28,774 nt of DNA from Chara braunii (GCA_003427395.1 BFEA01000005.1:3623088-3651861); one strand, 5' to 3'. Shown: positions 8,921-17,933, counted from the first letter of the stretch. Notes: a model not told the origin generated them from the sequence alone. Made by a program: numbers and translations.

Positions 8921-9174
8921 AGGTCCAGGGATCAAGCACTGCGATCTGCACTGCAGCGCAATCTGGGTGAAACCGTTTCACATACATTGCTTACCCTCAA
9001 TACAACATTAAGTGCCTTGTATTTGAACTTACATTGTATTAGGGGAAAGAAACAGCAATTTCTCAGAAGCCGGTTTTCAGAGGTAAGTTGAATAGAACGT
9101 ACTACATTTTTTGGGGTTAAGACATGGTAGGTTTGAACCTCGGTTATGACTCAAAGCACTGTGAGGAGATTTGA

Positions 9175-9230
9175 AGACTGCCGAGGTTTCAGCCTCCTGA
9201 TGAGTCACTGAAAGTCCAACGAAACGGTCT
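9175..9230 (+). ncRNA. Hammerhead-ribozyme-like motif
   Basis: In order on the plus strand: AGACTG (stem III, 5' side), CC (cleavage-site position), GAGG-TTTCAG-CCTC (stem I, four perfect pairs), CTGATGA (conserved core), GTCACTGAAAGTCCAAC (stem II region), GAAA (conserved core), CGGTCT (stem III, 3' side; six pairs including one G-T). Both invariant core boxes are exact and stems I and III sit at the required spacing. Weak points: the site reads GCC instead of NUH (U16.1 to C, unpaired with A15.1), and stem II is poor beyond G10.1-C11.1 and the next pair. It is probably a decayed hammerhead. No second copy was seen in the window. Confidence 0.5.
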
Positions 9231-9352
9231 GCCACAACTTCTGTGTTGTTCTGGGCTGTTTCATTGTCTGTATGGTCTGGCTCATTGGCAAGCTGATTTA
9301 AACCGTAGATGCTGCTCTTTTGGTTCCGCACAGTCATTTCAAGACGCATTTA

Positions 9353-10398
9353 TGCAAGGAAAATGAGCGATAGCAAAATGACAGAAATCCAGAATGCAAA
9401 ATCACATTGAAAGCCAGCAAGTCCAACACTGTCCAGAAAGCAGAAATGCACTGATATTGCACCAGCGGAGAACCACAGCACTGAATCCGAATGTAAATGA
9501 GAGCATACTCTCGCCACCACCAACATATGTATCCAGAGTCCTTCCACGTACTTGGTGCTCAGCGCCCAGACTGCTACTACACAGCGACTAGCAGCCTACG
9601 AATTGACAATGCATCCCGTTGACGTCAGCAGCAACAACCGAAGTGCATGAAGATGTCGACCCTGTACGCCATTGCCAAGACCAGGTACGTGCCCTCACAT
9701 CATCACACCTCATTTCTCTCTCTCTCACCCTCGAATTCTACTACCCACGTCTTCCCTCTCATGCACGAAGACCACCACCACCCGCTGACGAAGTCCAAGC
9801 CCCAGCCTGGCTATGAAGGCTGGGCTATGACGCTGCCCTCAGCAGCGCCCTGTATCCTCTCGACGCCCACATGTAACCGCAGCAAGCAGCCCCCGAGTCT
9901 ACGCTCCCGTAGCGCTGCCACACCTAGCGCTTGTGCCGCAAGCAGCCCGTCTACAATCCCATAGCGCTGCCGCCCGCAAGTGCAAGTGCCCGCCATCCCC
10001 AACTCGGAGCCCGGCACTTTCCTATATGGAAAGCGGCCGGTGTATCCAGTTGCTTCCCACGTGAGCCTGAGTTTCCAGTAGCTTCAGTCTCGGCCAAAGT
10101 GTCTGTGCCCAGGCCATTTCAGACAGTGGCCTGGGACCGAATTGGTTGGGCATGCCCAACCATCCAGGCACAAACATGCGGTGCTCCCTGCTTCGACCAC
10201 GTTGCTGGAAGAGCCTGGAAGGCTCACACATATTTTTGGATTCTCACGAGCAAGGCAGACGTAACCAGCTGTCTGGCGCCCACCAAGATTTGCAAAAATT
10301 GACGAACTCAGGACCCATTGAGATTCAGGGGGGGCGTATTCACTTAGGGCGGGCACATGCCTGCTGCAGGGCCTTATGCCGAGGGGTAAACCCTCGCA
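9353..10398 (-). repeat. E2 3' LTR (left copy), 1046 bp
   Basis: Starts TGCAAGGAAAATGAGCG, as does the right copy at 19025, and ends CCCTCGCA next to a polypurine tract. It keeps TG...CA ends. A weaker version of the LTR hairpin is at 10010-10040 (10 of 13 pairs), and CAGGTACGT on the plus strand lies near 9682. Confidence 0.9.
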
Positions 10399-10411
10399 CT
10401 CCCTCCTCCTT
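10399..10411 (-). other. E2 polypurine tract
   Basis: The plus strand reads CTCCCTCCTCCTT immediately inside the left LTR, giving a purine run on the element strand at the expected plus-strand primer position. Confidence 0.7.
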
Positions 10412-10437
10412 TACTTCGATAGTCCTCTGAGAAGTTG

Positions 10438-10817
10438 TTACACAGCAGGCTGCTTCCCTTTCAAATTTCGTTCATAACTTGAGATAATTTGGGGAGCAGT
10501 CTTCATTAACTCTTCTCTTGTGAGCCTCCGATCTTCTTTAGGATCAGTATGGTGTCTGAACCCCACCCAATACTGCATCTGCAGTTTCGGAGGGCGTCGC
10601 CTGCCTGGAGGCTTGGGCACAGGCATCAGTTTGTGCTCGACGATGTCATCAATGTCCACAGGTCCGTCCATGGTTGGGGGCAGCATTCATCTTCTCAAGG
10701 GAAACTGTTCAGTTTCTGCGGAGGGTGCCAACTTAGATGCATGGCCAACAGGGTGTGTACAAAGGTGACCAGGAATGCGAATAACATATGATGGATGTCC
10801 AGAATTTCCGAAGGTCC
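10438..10817 (-). pseudogene. E2 chromodomain-like tail of integrase
   Basis: The frame 10438-10686 reads MLPPTMDGPVDIDDI, then MQYWVGFRHHTDPKEDRRLT, then REELMKTAPQIISSYE. This is the same chromodomain-like block as in E3, intact over this stretch. Upstream (10690-10817) the linker to the integrase core is recognisable (a VIRIPG-like segment and a GHASKLAP-like segment) but in other frames. Continuity with integrase is broken by the insertion that starts at 10834. Confidence 0.75.
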
Positions 10818-11538
10818 AAAGCACTGTGGCATTTTTTTTATTTTTTTTTATAACAAAAACAGGTCCTTATGGGCCTGGCTCCTTTTCCATTCTGGGGAGC
10901 ATCAGTCCGGTTCCTATTCCCCCGGCAAGTCAGAATAAAATATTACATCATGAAACACGCTCACGCTTCCTTCCATATGGCAGAAGGACCCCTGACCAGC
11001 ATTGATTGCTCCCTTGAGGGAGGATTGACTGTCAGCTTGCCCTAACAACTTACTCCTCTCAGGTTCCCTTCTTGGGCCTGTCAAATAGACCTATTCAAAG
11101 CGAGAGAAAGTGATAGGATCTGCCTCCAGCCAGAAATATGAGTCTCCTTCCTCTCTAAAGTTCCCGCCTAGTACCCTTGTTGCTCAGCATAGTACACTGT
11201 TGTCTGTATCAGGACTACTCCATTAATCGTGAGGTATCTTGGTCCTCTTTTAGCATCTTGCTAGTTGTGCCCGTCCTTCCACCGTACATGAGAATTCTTT
11301 TTCCCACTGCGAGAACAGGGATTTTTGAAAGGAGACTTTATACCCACGGCAAAACGTGGAATAGTCCCCATGGATCATACTGACATATTAAGATTCTACA
11401 ATCAGAGAATACTTGGAATCCTGAATTACTACTCTTTCGTGGACAATCGATTGCAACTTTTCTTCCATCAGCCAGGTCTTGGTAAACTTCAACTGTACTT
11501 GTGCGCTGTTGCTCAGCTGGGTAAAGTACTGTGGCATT
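10818..11538. mobile_element. 689-bp insertion flanked by a 16-bp duplication and a T-tract
   Basis: The integrase reading is interrupted between AAAGCACTGTGGCATT (10818-10833) and AAAGTACTGTGGCATT (11523-11538), a 16-bp direct repeat with one mismatch at what is one site in E4. The inserted DNA (10834-11522) begins with T9 and T10 runs interrupted by single A bases, which is a poly(A) tail on the minus strand. Flanking duplication plus tail is the signature of target-primed reverse transcription (LINE-mediated retrocopies). The content includes a group II intron maturase fragment on the plus strand. The part at 10853-11290 is unrecognised. Confidence 0.75.
11298..11531 (+). pseudogene. Group II intron maturase (domain X) fragment
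   Basis: The plus strand reads FPLREQGFLKGDFIPTAKRG, then DILRFYNQRILGILNYYSFV and DNR. The FYN-x4-GILNYYSFVDN pattern is characteristic of domain X of group II intron-encoded maturases of plant and algal mitochondria, which promote splicing of their host intron. A later LGKLQLYLCAVAQLGKV segment fits the SCALTLA-like block only loosely. A TGA lies just upstream (near 11289) and no RT domain is seen, so this is only the 3' piece of the gene. The last codons overlap the right flanking duplication. A nuclear copy of mitochondrial DNA or RNA is the best explanation. Confidence 0.75.
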
Positions 11539-12338
11539 AGTTTGCGTGAGATTCCCAACTCCTGTCCCAATTCAAATGACTTTACCCAGACTCGTTCACC
11601 TACCTGAAATGCAGACAGTTGAATGTGTCTGCTGTCAGATGCAACCATGGCATCTTGAGCTTTTTTAATGTGCTCTACAGCCTGCTGCAGCATCTGTGCG
11701 TACTAGACAGCAAACTCTTGCTACCAGGTGCTGCGGTTGGCTGGTTTTCAGGCAACAGGAAGTCAAGAGCAGACCTGGGCTTCCAAGTGCTGCACTACCC
11801 GGTTCATCTGATCGGCCTGTCCATTTGACTCAGGGTGGTTCCCTGATGTCATTTGCAGTCGGGTGCCCATCTGTTGGGCTGTGCTTTGCTACAGTTCGCT
11901 AGAGAATCTGACATCCCTGTCGCTCACAATAGACTTGGGGAGACCGAAGTCACGTACCCAGTTGTCCATGAATAGCTTGATGACGTGGTCGGTCCTAGCT
12001 GTCTCAGGCATAGAGATTAGTCTAGCGTACTTAGTAAACCTGTCTAGCGTACTTAGGAAACCTGTCCATAATGACTAAGATGTGACGTTTACCGCTTTTG
12101 CTGGTCACAAGAGTATCCATGAAGTCCATGGAGGCACTCTGACCAGGACCAGCAGGTATAGGCAAGGGGTTAATTAGCCCAAGCGGTGCCTGCATCCGCG
12201 GCTTGTCCCGTTGACAAGCTTAACAAGTCTCTACGTACTTTTCTGCATCATCCATCATTGTGGGCCACCAAAACTTTTGCACTAAGTTTGCAGCTCTCTT
12301 TTAATAGCTGAAATGCCCAGTTGCATTGTGACAATCAC
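11539..12338 (-). pseudogene. E2 integrase, broken
   Basis: Minus-strand pieces match integrase: SAFQVGERVWVKSFELGQEL (C-terminal domain; open frame 11388-11693 runs through into the insertion), then NRVVQ-like, GNHPE-like and SDRD-like blocks, a SMDFMDTL-like block near 12120 and a CQxC-like block near 12210. About 120 bp are missing near 11790: sequence passes from the GWKPRSALDF region straight to the QHL region, between AAGTGC-type short repeats. A 22-bp tandem duplication at 12021-12064 and several stops add further breaks. It is not functional. Confidence 0.8.
12021..12064. repeat. 22-bp tandem duplication in E2 integrase
   Basis: TCTAGCGTACTTAGTAAACC plus TG is repeated once with one mismatch (GTAAACC against GGAAACC). 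It shifts the integrase frame. Confidence 0.85.
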
Positions 12339-12810
12339 CTAAAAATAAACTACGCAAAGACTCTCTATTTGAACACACAGACATTCATTCCCAACCTTCT
12401 CAAGGAACAGCAAGCCGTCAACCGGCACAAACTCATCGGACGTAGCCTTGTTTTTAACTTCTAGTTTGTGGATGATCTCGGCCATGACAATGTCCTCTTG
12501 ATAGGCTCTCACCATAGATCGAGTTACATCATCAGAAATCACAAACTCGGTCACTAGTGCGCCCAAATAGTCTGCCCGACACGATAGTGCATCAGCCACT
12601 TTGTTGTACTCTCCATTCAGAGGGTCGAGCTTGAAGTCATACATATCTATGACTTCAATCCACCTCTTAAGTGTGTCGGAGAGCACGGGCTGTGTCTTAA
12701 TCCAGCACAGCATCTCATGGTCAGATCTCACATAAAAGAATCTGCCTAGGAGGTAGTGCCTCCAATCAACCAGCGCTCTGTAGAGGGCATAGAGCTCATG
12801 CTCATGCGTG
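12339..12810 (-). pseudogene. E2 RNase H C-terminal part and start of integrase
   Basis: The minus frame 12339-12860 reads HELYALYRALVDWRHYLLGR, then FFYVRSDHEMLCWIKTQPVL, then VIDMYDF and VADALSC, and DGLLFLEKV. These are the second half of a Ty3 RNase H, with the SDH and DAL acidic residues kept, and the spacer to integrase. The frame ends shortly after LFLEK, where E4 continues into the HHCC region. At its 5' side it joins the integrase-derived filler and the 18S fragment, which separate it from the rest of RNase H. Confidence 0.8.
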
Positions 12811-12971
12811 GACTTGGGGAGACCGAAGGCGATGTTCCATTCAAATTTCTGCCCTATCAACTTTCGATGGTAGGATAGAGGCCTACCATGGTGGTAACGG
12901 GTGACAGAGAATTAGGGTTCGATTCCTGAGAGGGAGCCTGAGAGATGGCTACCACATCCAAGGAAGGCAGC
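12811..12971 (+). rRNA. 18S rRNA fragment (about 140 bp) with integrase-derived filler
   Basis: From about 12828 the plus strand carries the universally conserved 5'-domain 18S stretch: GCCCTATCAACTTTCGATGG, then TAGGATAGAGGCCTACCATG, TTAGGGTTCGATTCC, AGAGGGAGCCTGAGA and GGCTACCACATCCAAGGAAG. In a complete eukaryotic 18S this lies about 300-450 nt from the 5' end. Substitutions such as GAGAGATGGC for GAGAAACGGC show it is not a working gene. The first 18 bases (GACTTGGGGAGACCGAAG, 12811-12828) are identical to 11932-11949 in this element's own integrase. The fragment interrupts the RNase H reading exactly. Confidence 0.92.
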
Positions 12972-13550
12972 TAATTTATGAGATGGCATCTTTGTTTTCA
13001 TGTACTCGATCGACTTCACAACTTCTTCCCCTCCTTTTGCGCAAAGACTGCACCTATGCCGTATTGGCCGGCGTCTGTGGTCACAACAAAGGGTTGTTTA
13101 GGATCCGGAAGTTTGAGGACTTCATAGTGTGTCAGGTCATACTTTAATTTCTTCACGATGCCTCACACTCTTTGGTCCACTCCCATGGGGTGTCAAGGCG
13201 TGTGAGGTTCGTTAGAAGGGAGGCTACCGTGCCATAATTTTTCACAAAGCGGCGATAGTAGCCTGTCATCCCCAAGAATGACCTCACCTCAGTCACAGAC
13301 TGAGGTCTGGGTGAGTCACGGATGCTGGCCATTTTGGCATCATCCGGCCCTTACCCATCCGCGAAAATCTCATGACCCAGATACACGATCTTAGTGCAAC
13401 CAAAGTCGCATTTCTCCAAGCTAACCTTGTACTGGTGCTGTCTTAGGAGCCCTGACACTATTTTCACGTGCTCGACGTGCTCCTCTACAGTCCTACTAAA
13501 GATAAGGATATCCTCGAGGTACACGACGATAAATTGCCTAAGTAGTCATG
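12972..13550 (-). pseudogene. E2 RNase H N-terminal part and RT palm end, YLED
   Basis: In broken minus frames this encodes an EYMK-like block, a DAGQYGIGAV-like RNase H start, a [10 protein letters not shown]-like connection, GMTGYYRRF, and the RT block VVYLEDILIFSRT near 13515-13550. The catalytic YxDD motif of RT, YLDD in E3 and E4, reads YLED (codons TAC CTC GAG GAT), a loss of one essential Asp. An indel near 13155 and others break the frame. The sequence then meets the 1276-bp insert. Confidence 0.85.
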
Positions 13551-14826
13551 TATAATGACCCGCCAAAACACATTCTGAGAACACTACCGATTTATGGGAT
13601 TTGCCATTGGAATGTACGCCTTGTTGAGATTCATGCATACAGCTGTAATTTCTAAGCCTGTGTGTGTGCCTGCTGGTCTACATGCCTATCTGAGTGTTTG
13701 TCGGCCTAAGTGTGTGTGTGACCCGCAAAGGTAATTGTTGGTCGGGAGGCCCCGCAGGGCCGTTACTTACCCGTTGTCGTGACTTTGAGGGTTGCAGCGT
13801 AGGTAGGCCCGCGACACTTAGAGCAGAGGGAAAAACACTCAAGTAGCAGGTAGGTTGGTACCACCCAAGTAGTGGGAGAAGTGTCGGGTACTCGAGGCGG
13901 AGCAGAAGAAGACAAAAAGTTGGCATTTTTAGAGGCCCAGTAGCGGTAGGCTACAGGTAGGCCGGTACCAGTCCAAGTAGCCTGAGTCTAGGGGCTGTAA
14001 GGACAATATTAGAGCCTGCAATGATGTTTCCCTCCGAAAGGGAGGAGGTACCGGTTGTTGGGAGGCCGCGCGGCCTAGGAAGTCACAGCGCAAGAGGCAA
14101 GTAGGCCGCTATATCTTTGGGACGAGCAAGTCCTCCTCATTTGCGGTGTGCAAGGATTGGCGACATACTGCTGGAGCCAAGCGTTGGACTTGGAGCGCTA
14201 CCTGGAGGAGGAGAGAAGTTGGGCGCTCGGCCTGGCTATGGCGAGCAGCCCAACTTGAGGAGGAGGAAGAAGGGGGGTGAAGGAGGAGAGTGGCGAGGTA
14301 CCTACCTGGCTATGGTGGACACCATCTTCATCACCTTGCTAGGCGCTGCATCTGGAAAGCCCCAGTCCGGGTAGTGTCGGACCAAGGAAGCTCGAGGCAG
14401 AGTCTGGCATGGCGGCCTGATGAACAGCGACATCGCTCCTTTGTGTTGTCCTTTGGACAAGAGGGCAGAGCCCTTAGTAGTCCGCCATAACCTTGGCATG
14501 TGAAAGGAGGACGAGGGAGGAAGCCATGGCTATGGTGGACCTGTTGTTGTGCTGGCAGTAAGAGGGAACTTCGGATATTGATTCTGGCCCATCCACTCAT
14601 TGTTATTATTATTATTGGGAAAAAGAATAATATTGGCAAAGTCAAGGACGAGGAGGAAGTTGGAGAGAGAAGGGAGATTTGTCATTGGTCTTGTTGGTGT
14701 TCATCTTCTTTTTCTTCTTCTTCTTCTTTTTCTTCTTCTTTCTCTCTTATTTGGTCTCTATTTCTTTGCAAGTGCTTTCATTTCCTTCGCAATTGGGTGG
14801 CATTGGAAATGGCCAGGATCGTAATA
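13551..14826. mobile_element. 1276-bp unrecognised insertion in E2 RT
   Basis: The RT reading stops after AGTAGTCATG (13550) and resumes at CATGGAAGATCCGG (14827), so CATG may be a 4-bp target duplication. The insert starts TATAATGACCC and ends GGATCGTAATA, whose reverse complement is TATTACGATCC: imperfect terminal inverted repeats. Inside are diverged direct repeats (GTAGG-TTGGTACCA near 13853 and GTAGG-CCGGTACCA near 13952; GGAGGCCCCGCAGGGCC near 13747 and GGAGGCCGCGCGGCC near 14061), a GA-rich stretch and a CTT microsatellite. No protein is recognisable. A non-autonomous DNA transposon is my best guess. Confidence 0.55.
14704..14747. repeat. CTT-type microsatellite
   Basis: Imperfect TTC/CTT triplet run on the plus strand within the unrecognised insert. 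Open frames across it (Phe/Ser runs) are artefacts of the repeat. Confidence 0.9.
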
Positions 14827-14830
14827 CATG

Positions 14831-15960
14831 GAAGATCCGGTTCATTGCGTGCTGGAACGTTCCAGGAGCATTGCATAGGCCAAAAGGCATCACCACAAAC
14901 TCATACAGACCGTACCTGGTCTTGAAGGCGGCTTTGTGTTGGTCCTCAGGTCTAATAGCAATTCGGACTTCAGATCAATCTTAGTGACGTACTGGCATCC
15001 TTGCACTCTATCCAAGAGGTCGTCAATGAGTGGTAGGGGTTCCGAGTTCTTAACGATGATGGCATTGAGGCCCCTATAGTCAATGCACATCCTTAGTGTC
15101 CCCCCTTTCTTTGGGACAAATAAGACAGGCGCTTCGTAGGGGGACGTATTTGGTTGAATCCAGCCCTTCTCTGTGAGCTTCTTGAGTTGGCGGCGGAGCT
15201 CATCTAACTCCACAGGAGACATCCTATAGATCCACCCTCTAGGTACTTTGTTACCTAGGACAACTTCTATCGCGTGGACAATCTCCCTTTCCACGACACC
15301 CCTAGGCTCCTCAAAGAGTTCCGGGTATTGTGCAACGGCTACTATCTCTGTGTGTGATTTTACGGCCTCCGCTTTTTCAGAGACAAACACTAGGTACATA
15401 CCTTCCGTGCGATTATGCTTACAATAGTTATAGAAAGACGACGAGCACATGCAACCATATTTCTCCACTAGTCTACTAGCCTTAAACTTTTCCAACCTAC
15501 TGGTCCCTCCATCTGGCAACTTGTGGATCATCACCTTCCTATCCCAATTGAACTGAGGCTTAGCAACCTCGAAGAAGTGCATGTCTAACAACATGTCAAA
15601 TGGCAGCTTGTCGCTCACCCGGAACGAGATTTTGTGTCTCAGTTCCCCTCCTCCATAGGAGAAGGTGCGAACTACGTGCTTGACATAGTCCTCCACTATC
15701 ACAGAGTGCTTGTTGGCTGAGGTAGATGCTACGGATCTGCTAAGCCCCTGCACTTGGTACCCTAAGTGCAGCCTATCCACACAAGCACGACTGATGAAGT
15801 TTCACATAGAGGCTATGTTTGCGAAGGCGCCACCCTTTCGACCACCTACATCGACTTCTACCACGAAGAGTTCACCCTTTGGACCTTTGTTCAACATCGC
15901 CATTCTCTAACCACTCTGTTTCTAACTCCTCTAAGGACTCAAACACATCCACCGAACAAA
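14831..15960 (-). pseudogene. E2 protease end and RT fingers/palm start
   Basis: The frame 14890-15780 (296 codons) has the second half of protease ([20 protein letters not shown]), the linker [19 protein letters not shown], then [50 protein letters not shown] and YVTKIDLKS, which holds the first catalytic Asp. After DLKS a small deletion shifts frame, so YHQIAI is lost. At the protease active site (about 15795-15850) the reading is ANIASM*NF: Asp to Asn, Gly to Ala, then a stop. The remaining upstream part to about 15960 is in other frames. Confidence 0.85.
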
Positions 15961-16077
15961 GCATGGATTGGTCTGGATCTGTCTGCAGGGCGATCATGGG
16001 GTCAATAGCCTTGGCCATCGTCTGAAATGGAGAAGGTAAAGTAACCACTTCAGCACAAGTAAGGGCGACTAACGCTC

Positions 16078-16760
16078 CTACTGGCCCGAGGTGTTTCCCT
16101 GGGAAGTGCTCGCAGAAGCACCACCAAAGTCAGAAGATCCAACCGTCACAATCGAGGACGCCACCTTCCCAGTGACCCGCTTACACTTGCACTTGGCCAT
16201 TGTGTGCCCGTATTGGCCATAATTTAGGCAAGCGCCTCGCACATCACAGACTCGCCACACCTCATACTCCAGACCAAGCTTCACCCATAGGGGTGGTCCT
16301 TCGTCACTTTGACCTTTGGGTTGGCCTACCTTTTGTTTTCCGGACCCCTTACCGTTTTCTCTAATGGGTGTGGCTACTCCACCGTTTGAAGTCTTCCCAA
16401 GCCTTTCTATCCTTGTTTCTTCCCCAAGATCAGAGAAGTCATCAATCTCAGTTGCTTTACCATCATGTCAACGAACATAAGATTGCCTTTCTTCCTCCAA
16501 TCCTGGGGAAGCTTCTTCTTTCTCCCATCAACCGGTCCTTGTTGGGCACTCCCAAGCTTAGCCTCTATGTCTAGGGCTTTCTTGTTGAACAAGGCGAAGT
16601 TATGCACATATATGCAGGCCTCATCGACCAACTTATGCTTGACATCTGTAGGCAGACATCGCAAATACGTTGTGAGGAGTACTTGCGTACCAAACGCCAG
16701 GGACAACAATCAATCGCTCTACGGCGTATGTTACCTCGTGAACCATCCGGTATCTCTTTG
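16078..16760 (-). pseudogene. E2 gag core remnant with damaged zinc knuckle
   Basis: The frame 16407-16709 reads VLLTTYLRCLPTDVKHKLVD, then HNFALFNKKALDIEAKLGSA, like E1 gag (LLTSYLRCFPMPLRNQL, KKALDLEAKIG). The frame 16078-16284 has ACLNYGQYGHTMAKC, where the second zinc ligand Cys is Tyr (CX2Y). Upstream, AVERLIVVPGVWY is recognisable near 16690-16730, but the E1-like N-terminal half of this core (DTWLRLVPVY and YLEGRAARW) is missing; a different cassette follows at 16791. Confidence 0.8.
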
Positions 16761-16790
16761 ATCCTAGATTAGCTAGTGAGTCGCCGGCCT

Positions 16791-17284
16791 TCAGAGCCCC
16801 TTCGAGTCGTACTCCGTTACTTGCTCCGCTAACAGCTTACGAATCTCCCATTGTCTCTTCTCCTCCTTCTCCTCCTTAGCCAACTTCTTTTCCAGCAAAC
16901 GCTTTGCCTCTTCCTCTTTTGCCGCTTTCTCTGTGTCTTCTTTCGCCCTTCGAGTCTCCGCCTCACGCTTGGCATCCTCGGCTTCCCTATGCTGCTCTAG
17001 TAGTTGTTTCATCATCCTTCCAACTGAGCTCGGTGAATCTTCCAGTTCTCTATTGAGAGACACGGTTCCTCCACTGTTCCCCGATCGCCCTTGCAGCCTT
17101 GGGCATTGGCTTTTATAGTGCCCCAATTCCCCACAAGACCACGAATCTGCCCACTACTACCTGTTGCTAATCCACCTGTTGGGGACATGCCAAACTGACG
17201 AGCAAAGGGTTGCCCTGTCGATGGCAGCGTCAACATTGGACCTGCAATCGTAGGGGGAGCTACAACAATCTGGGGTGGCCTCAC
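16791..17284 (-). pseudogene. E2 second CCHC knuckle and charged coiled coil (gag-like cassette)
   Basis: The frame 16791-17126 reads GHYKSQCPRLQGRSGNSGG, then a strongly charged helix (EQHREAEDAKREAETRRAKE and EEEAKRLLEKKLAKEEKEEK) of about 60 residues, a likely coiled coil. Just upstream in the same frame is SWSCGELGHYKSQC, a zinc knuckle whose first Cys reads Ser. The 17012-17284 frame holds a Pro/Gly-rich leader to it. This cassette has no counterpart in E1, E3 or E4 within the window and sits where the E1 capsid-like half should be. It may come from another gag family or be an ancestral part lost in E1. Confidence 0.6.
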
Positions 17285-17342
17285 CGGAGGTCGAGGCGGT
17301 CAAAATCTGATTCTGGCTGGCTATTAGTGCAGCCAACATTTC

Positions 17343-17933
17343 CTATTGTACGGCCTGCACATCAGCTACACTCAACAAGGAGTTACGAAGGGACAGCACC
17401 ACAGGGTCAAGAGTCGACTCATCTATAGCTTCGAGTTTGCCTAGTTCCTCTGCCCTTGACTCTAGCCTGACTTTTCTAAGACTAGCTCCCTCTCTCCCAT
17501 CCTCTACCTCCTGCAACTGGCGCCGCGTGGAGAGCATCCGTTTGCTGGATCTCATAATCCTCATCTGAGCTGGCTGGCGGACACACTAACGTAAGACTGG
17601 GTCATACCCTAACTGACACCTGACAAAGAGGACTGAGATGAGGCCTGTAACATGGTAGAGGCAATAGCCATGGCTGCCTCGGCGTCGGCTCTAGCGTCTG
17701 CAGCTAGTACTGCTTAGTGCCCTTTCGACGTTGGCCGTTTTTTCCCTAGCCCTCTGCAATGTCGTCCTCACTTTGGCTTCTCTCCGCAGTCTCCTTTCCT
17801 CTCCTTGTTCTAACACTAGGAAAGTGGTAGGCCACTTGAGTGCAAATCTTTGGGTAAGCCTCCTACTGTCTTGCTCTAGTCCCTCAACCTCACTGTCATC
17901 TCCACTCATGAGCGCATGAAAGGCGATTTGCAC
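17343..17933 (-). pseudogene. E2 gag N-terminal region
   Basis: The best start is the ATG of MSGDDSEVEGLEQDSRR at 17909, near the place of the E1 start and shortly after the conserved CCTACCGCAGC leader block; the open frame begins eight codons earlier. It continues with a basic helix (GEERRLRREAKVRTTLQRAR). The frame 17343-17564 carries RRQLQEVEDGREGASLRKVR and RNSLLSVADVQAVQ, matching the end of the E1 N-terminal block. Stops and shifts lie between (17565-17690). It is gag by position; no fold is recognised. Confidence 0.6.

Larger units (their letters stand above)
7837..9352. other. Spacer between E1 and E2, no gene recognised
   Basis: About 1.5 kb without a convincing gene. It holds a T-run and a GTCCGGAC-rich inverted repeat (7837-7930), a CA microsatellite, a stretch rich in CTAGGTAGACTGACC-like short repeats (8600-8760), a tRNA-like fragment, a 12-bp tandem repeat (8897-8920) and a hammerhead-like motif near the right end. 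A 90-codon open frame on the minus strand (9077-9349) resembles nothing I know and overlaps the hammerhead motif; I do not call it. The spacer may include decayed LTRs of other families. Confidence 0.6.

Noticed and set aside
9077-9349. 90-codon open frame on the minus strand
   Set aside because: No recognisable motif, no second copy, and it overlaps the hammerhead-like motif; length is within chance expectation.
11270-11300. Possible group II intron domain V near ACCGTACATGAGA
   Set aside because: The sequence resembles part of domain V on the minus strand, but the GAAA-type loop and matching half are absent and the orientation disagrees with the maturase.
14600-14925. Overlapping open frames rich in Phe, Ser and Leu, membrane-like
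   Set aside because: They are translations of the CTT microsatellite inside the unknown insertion.
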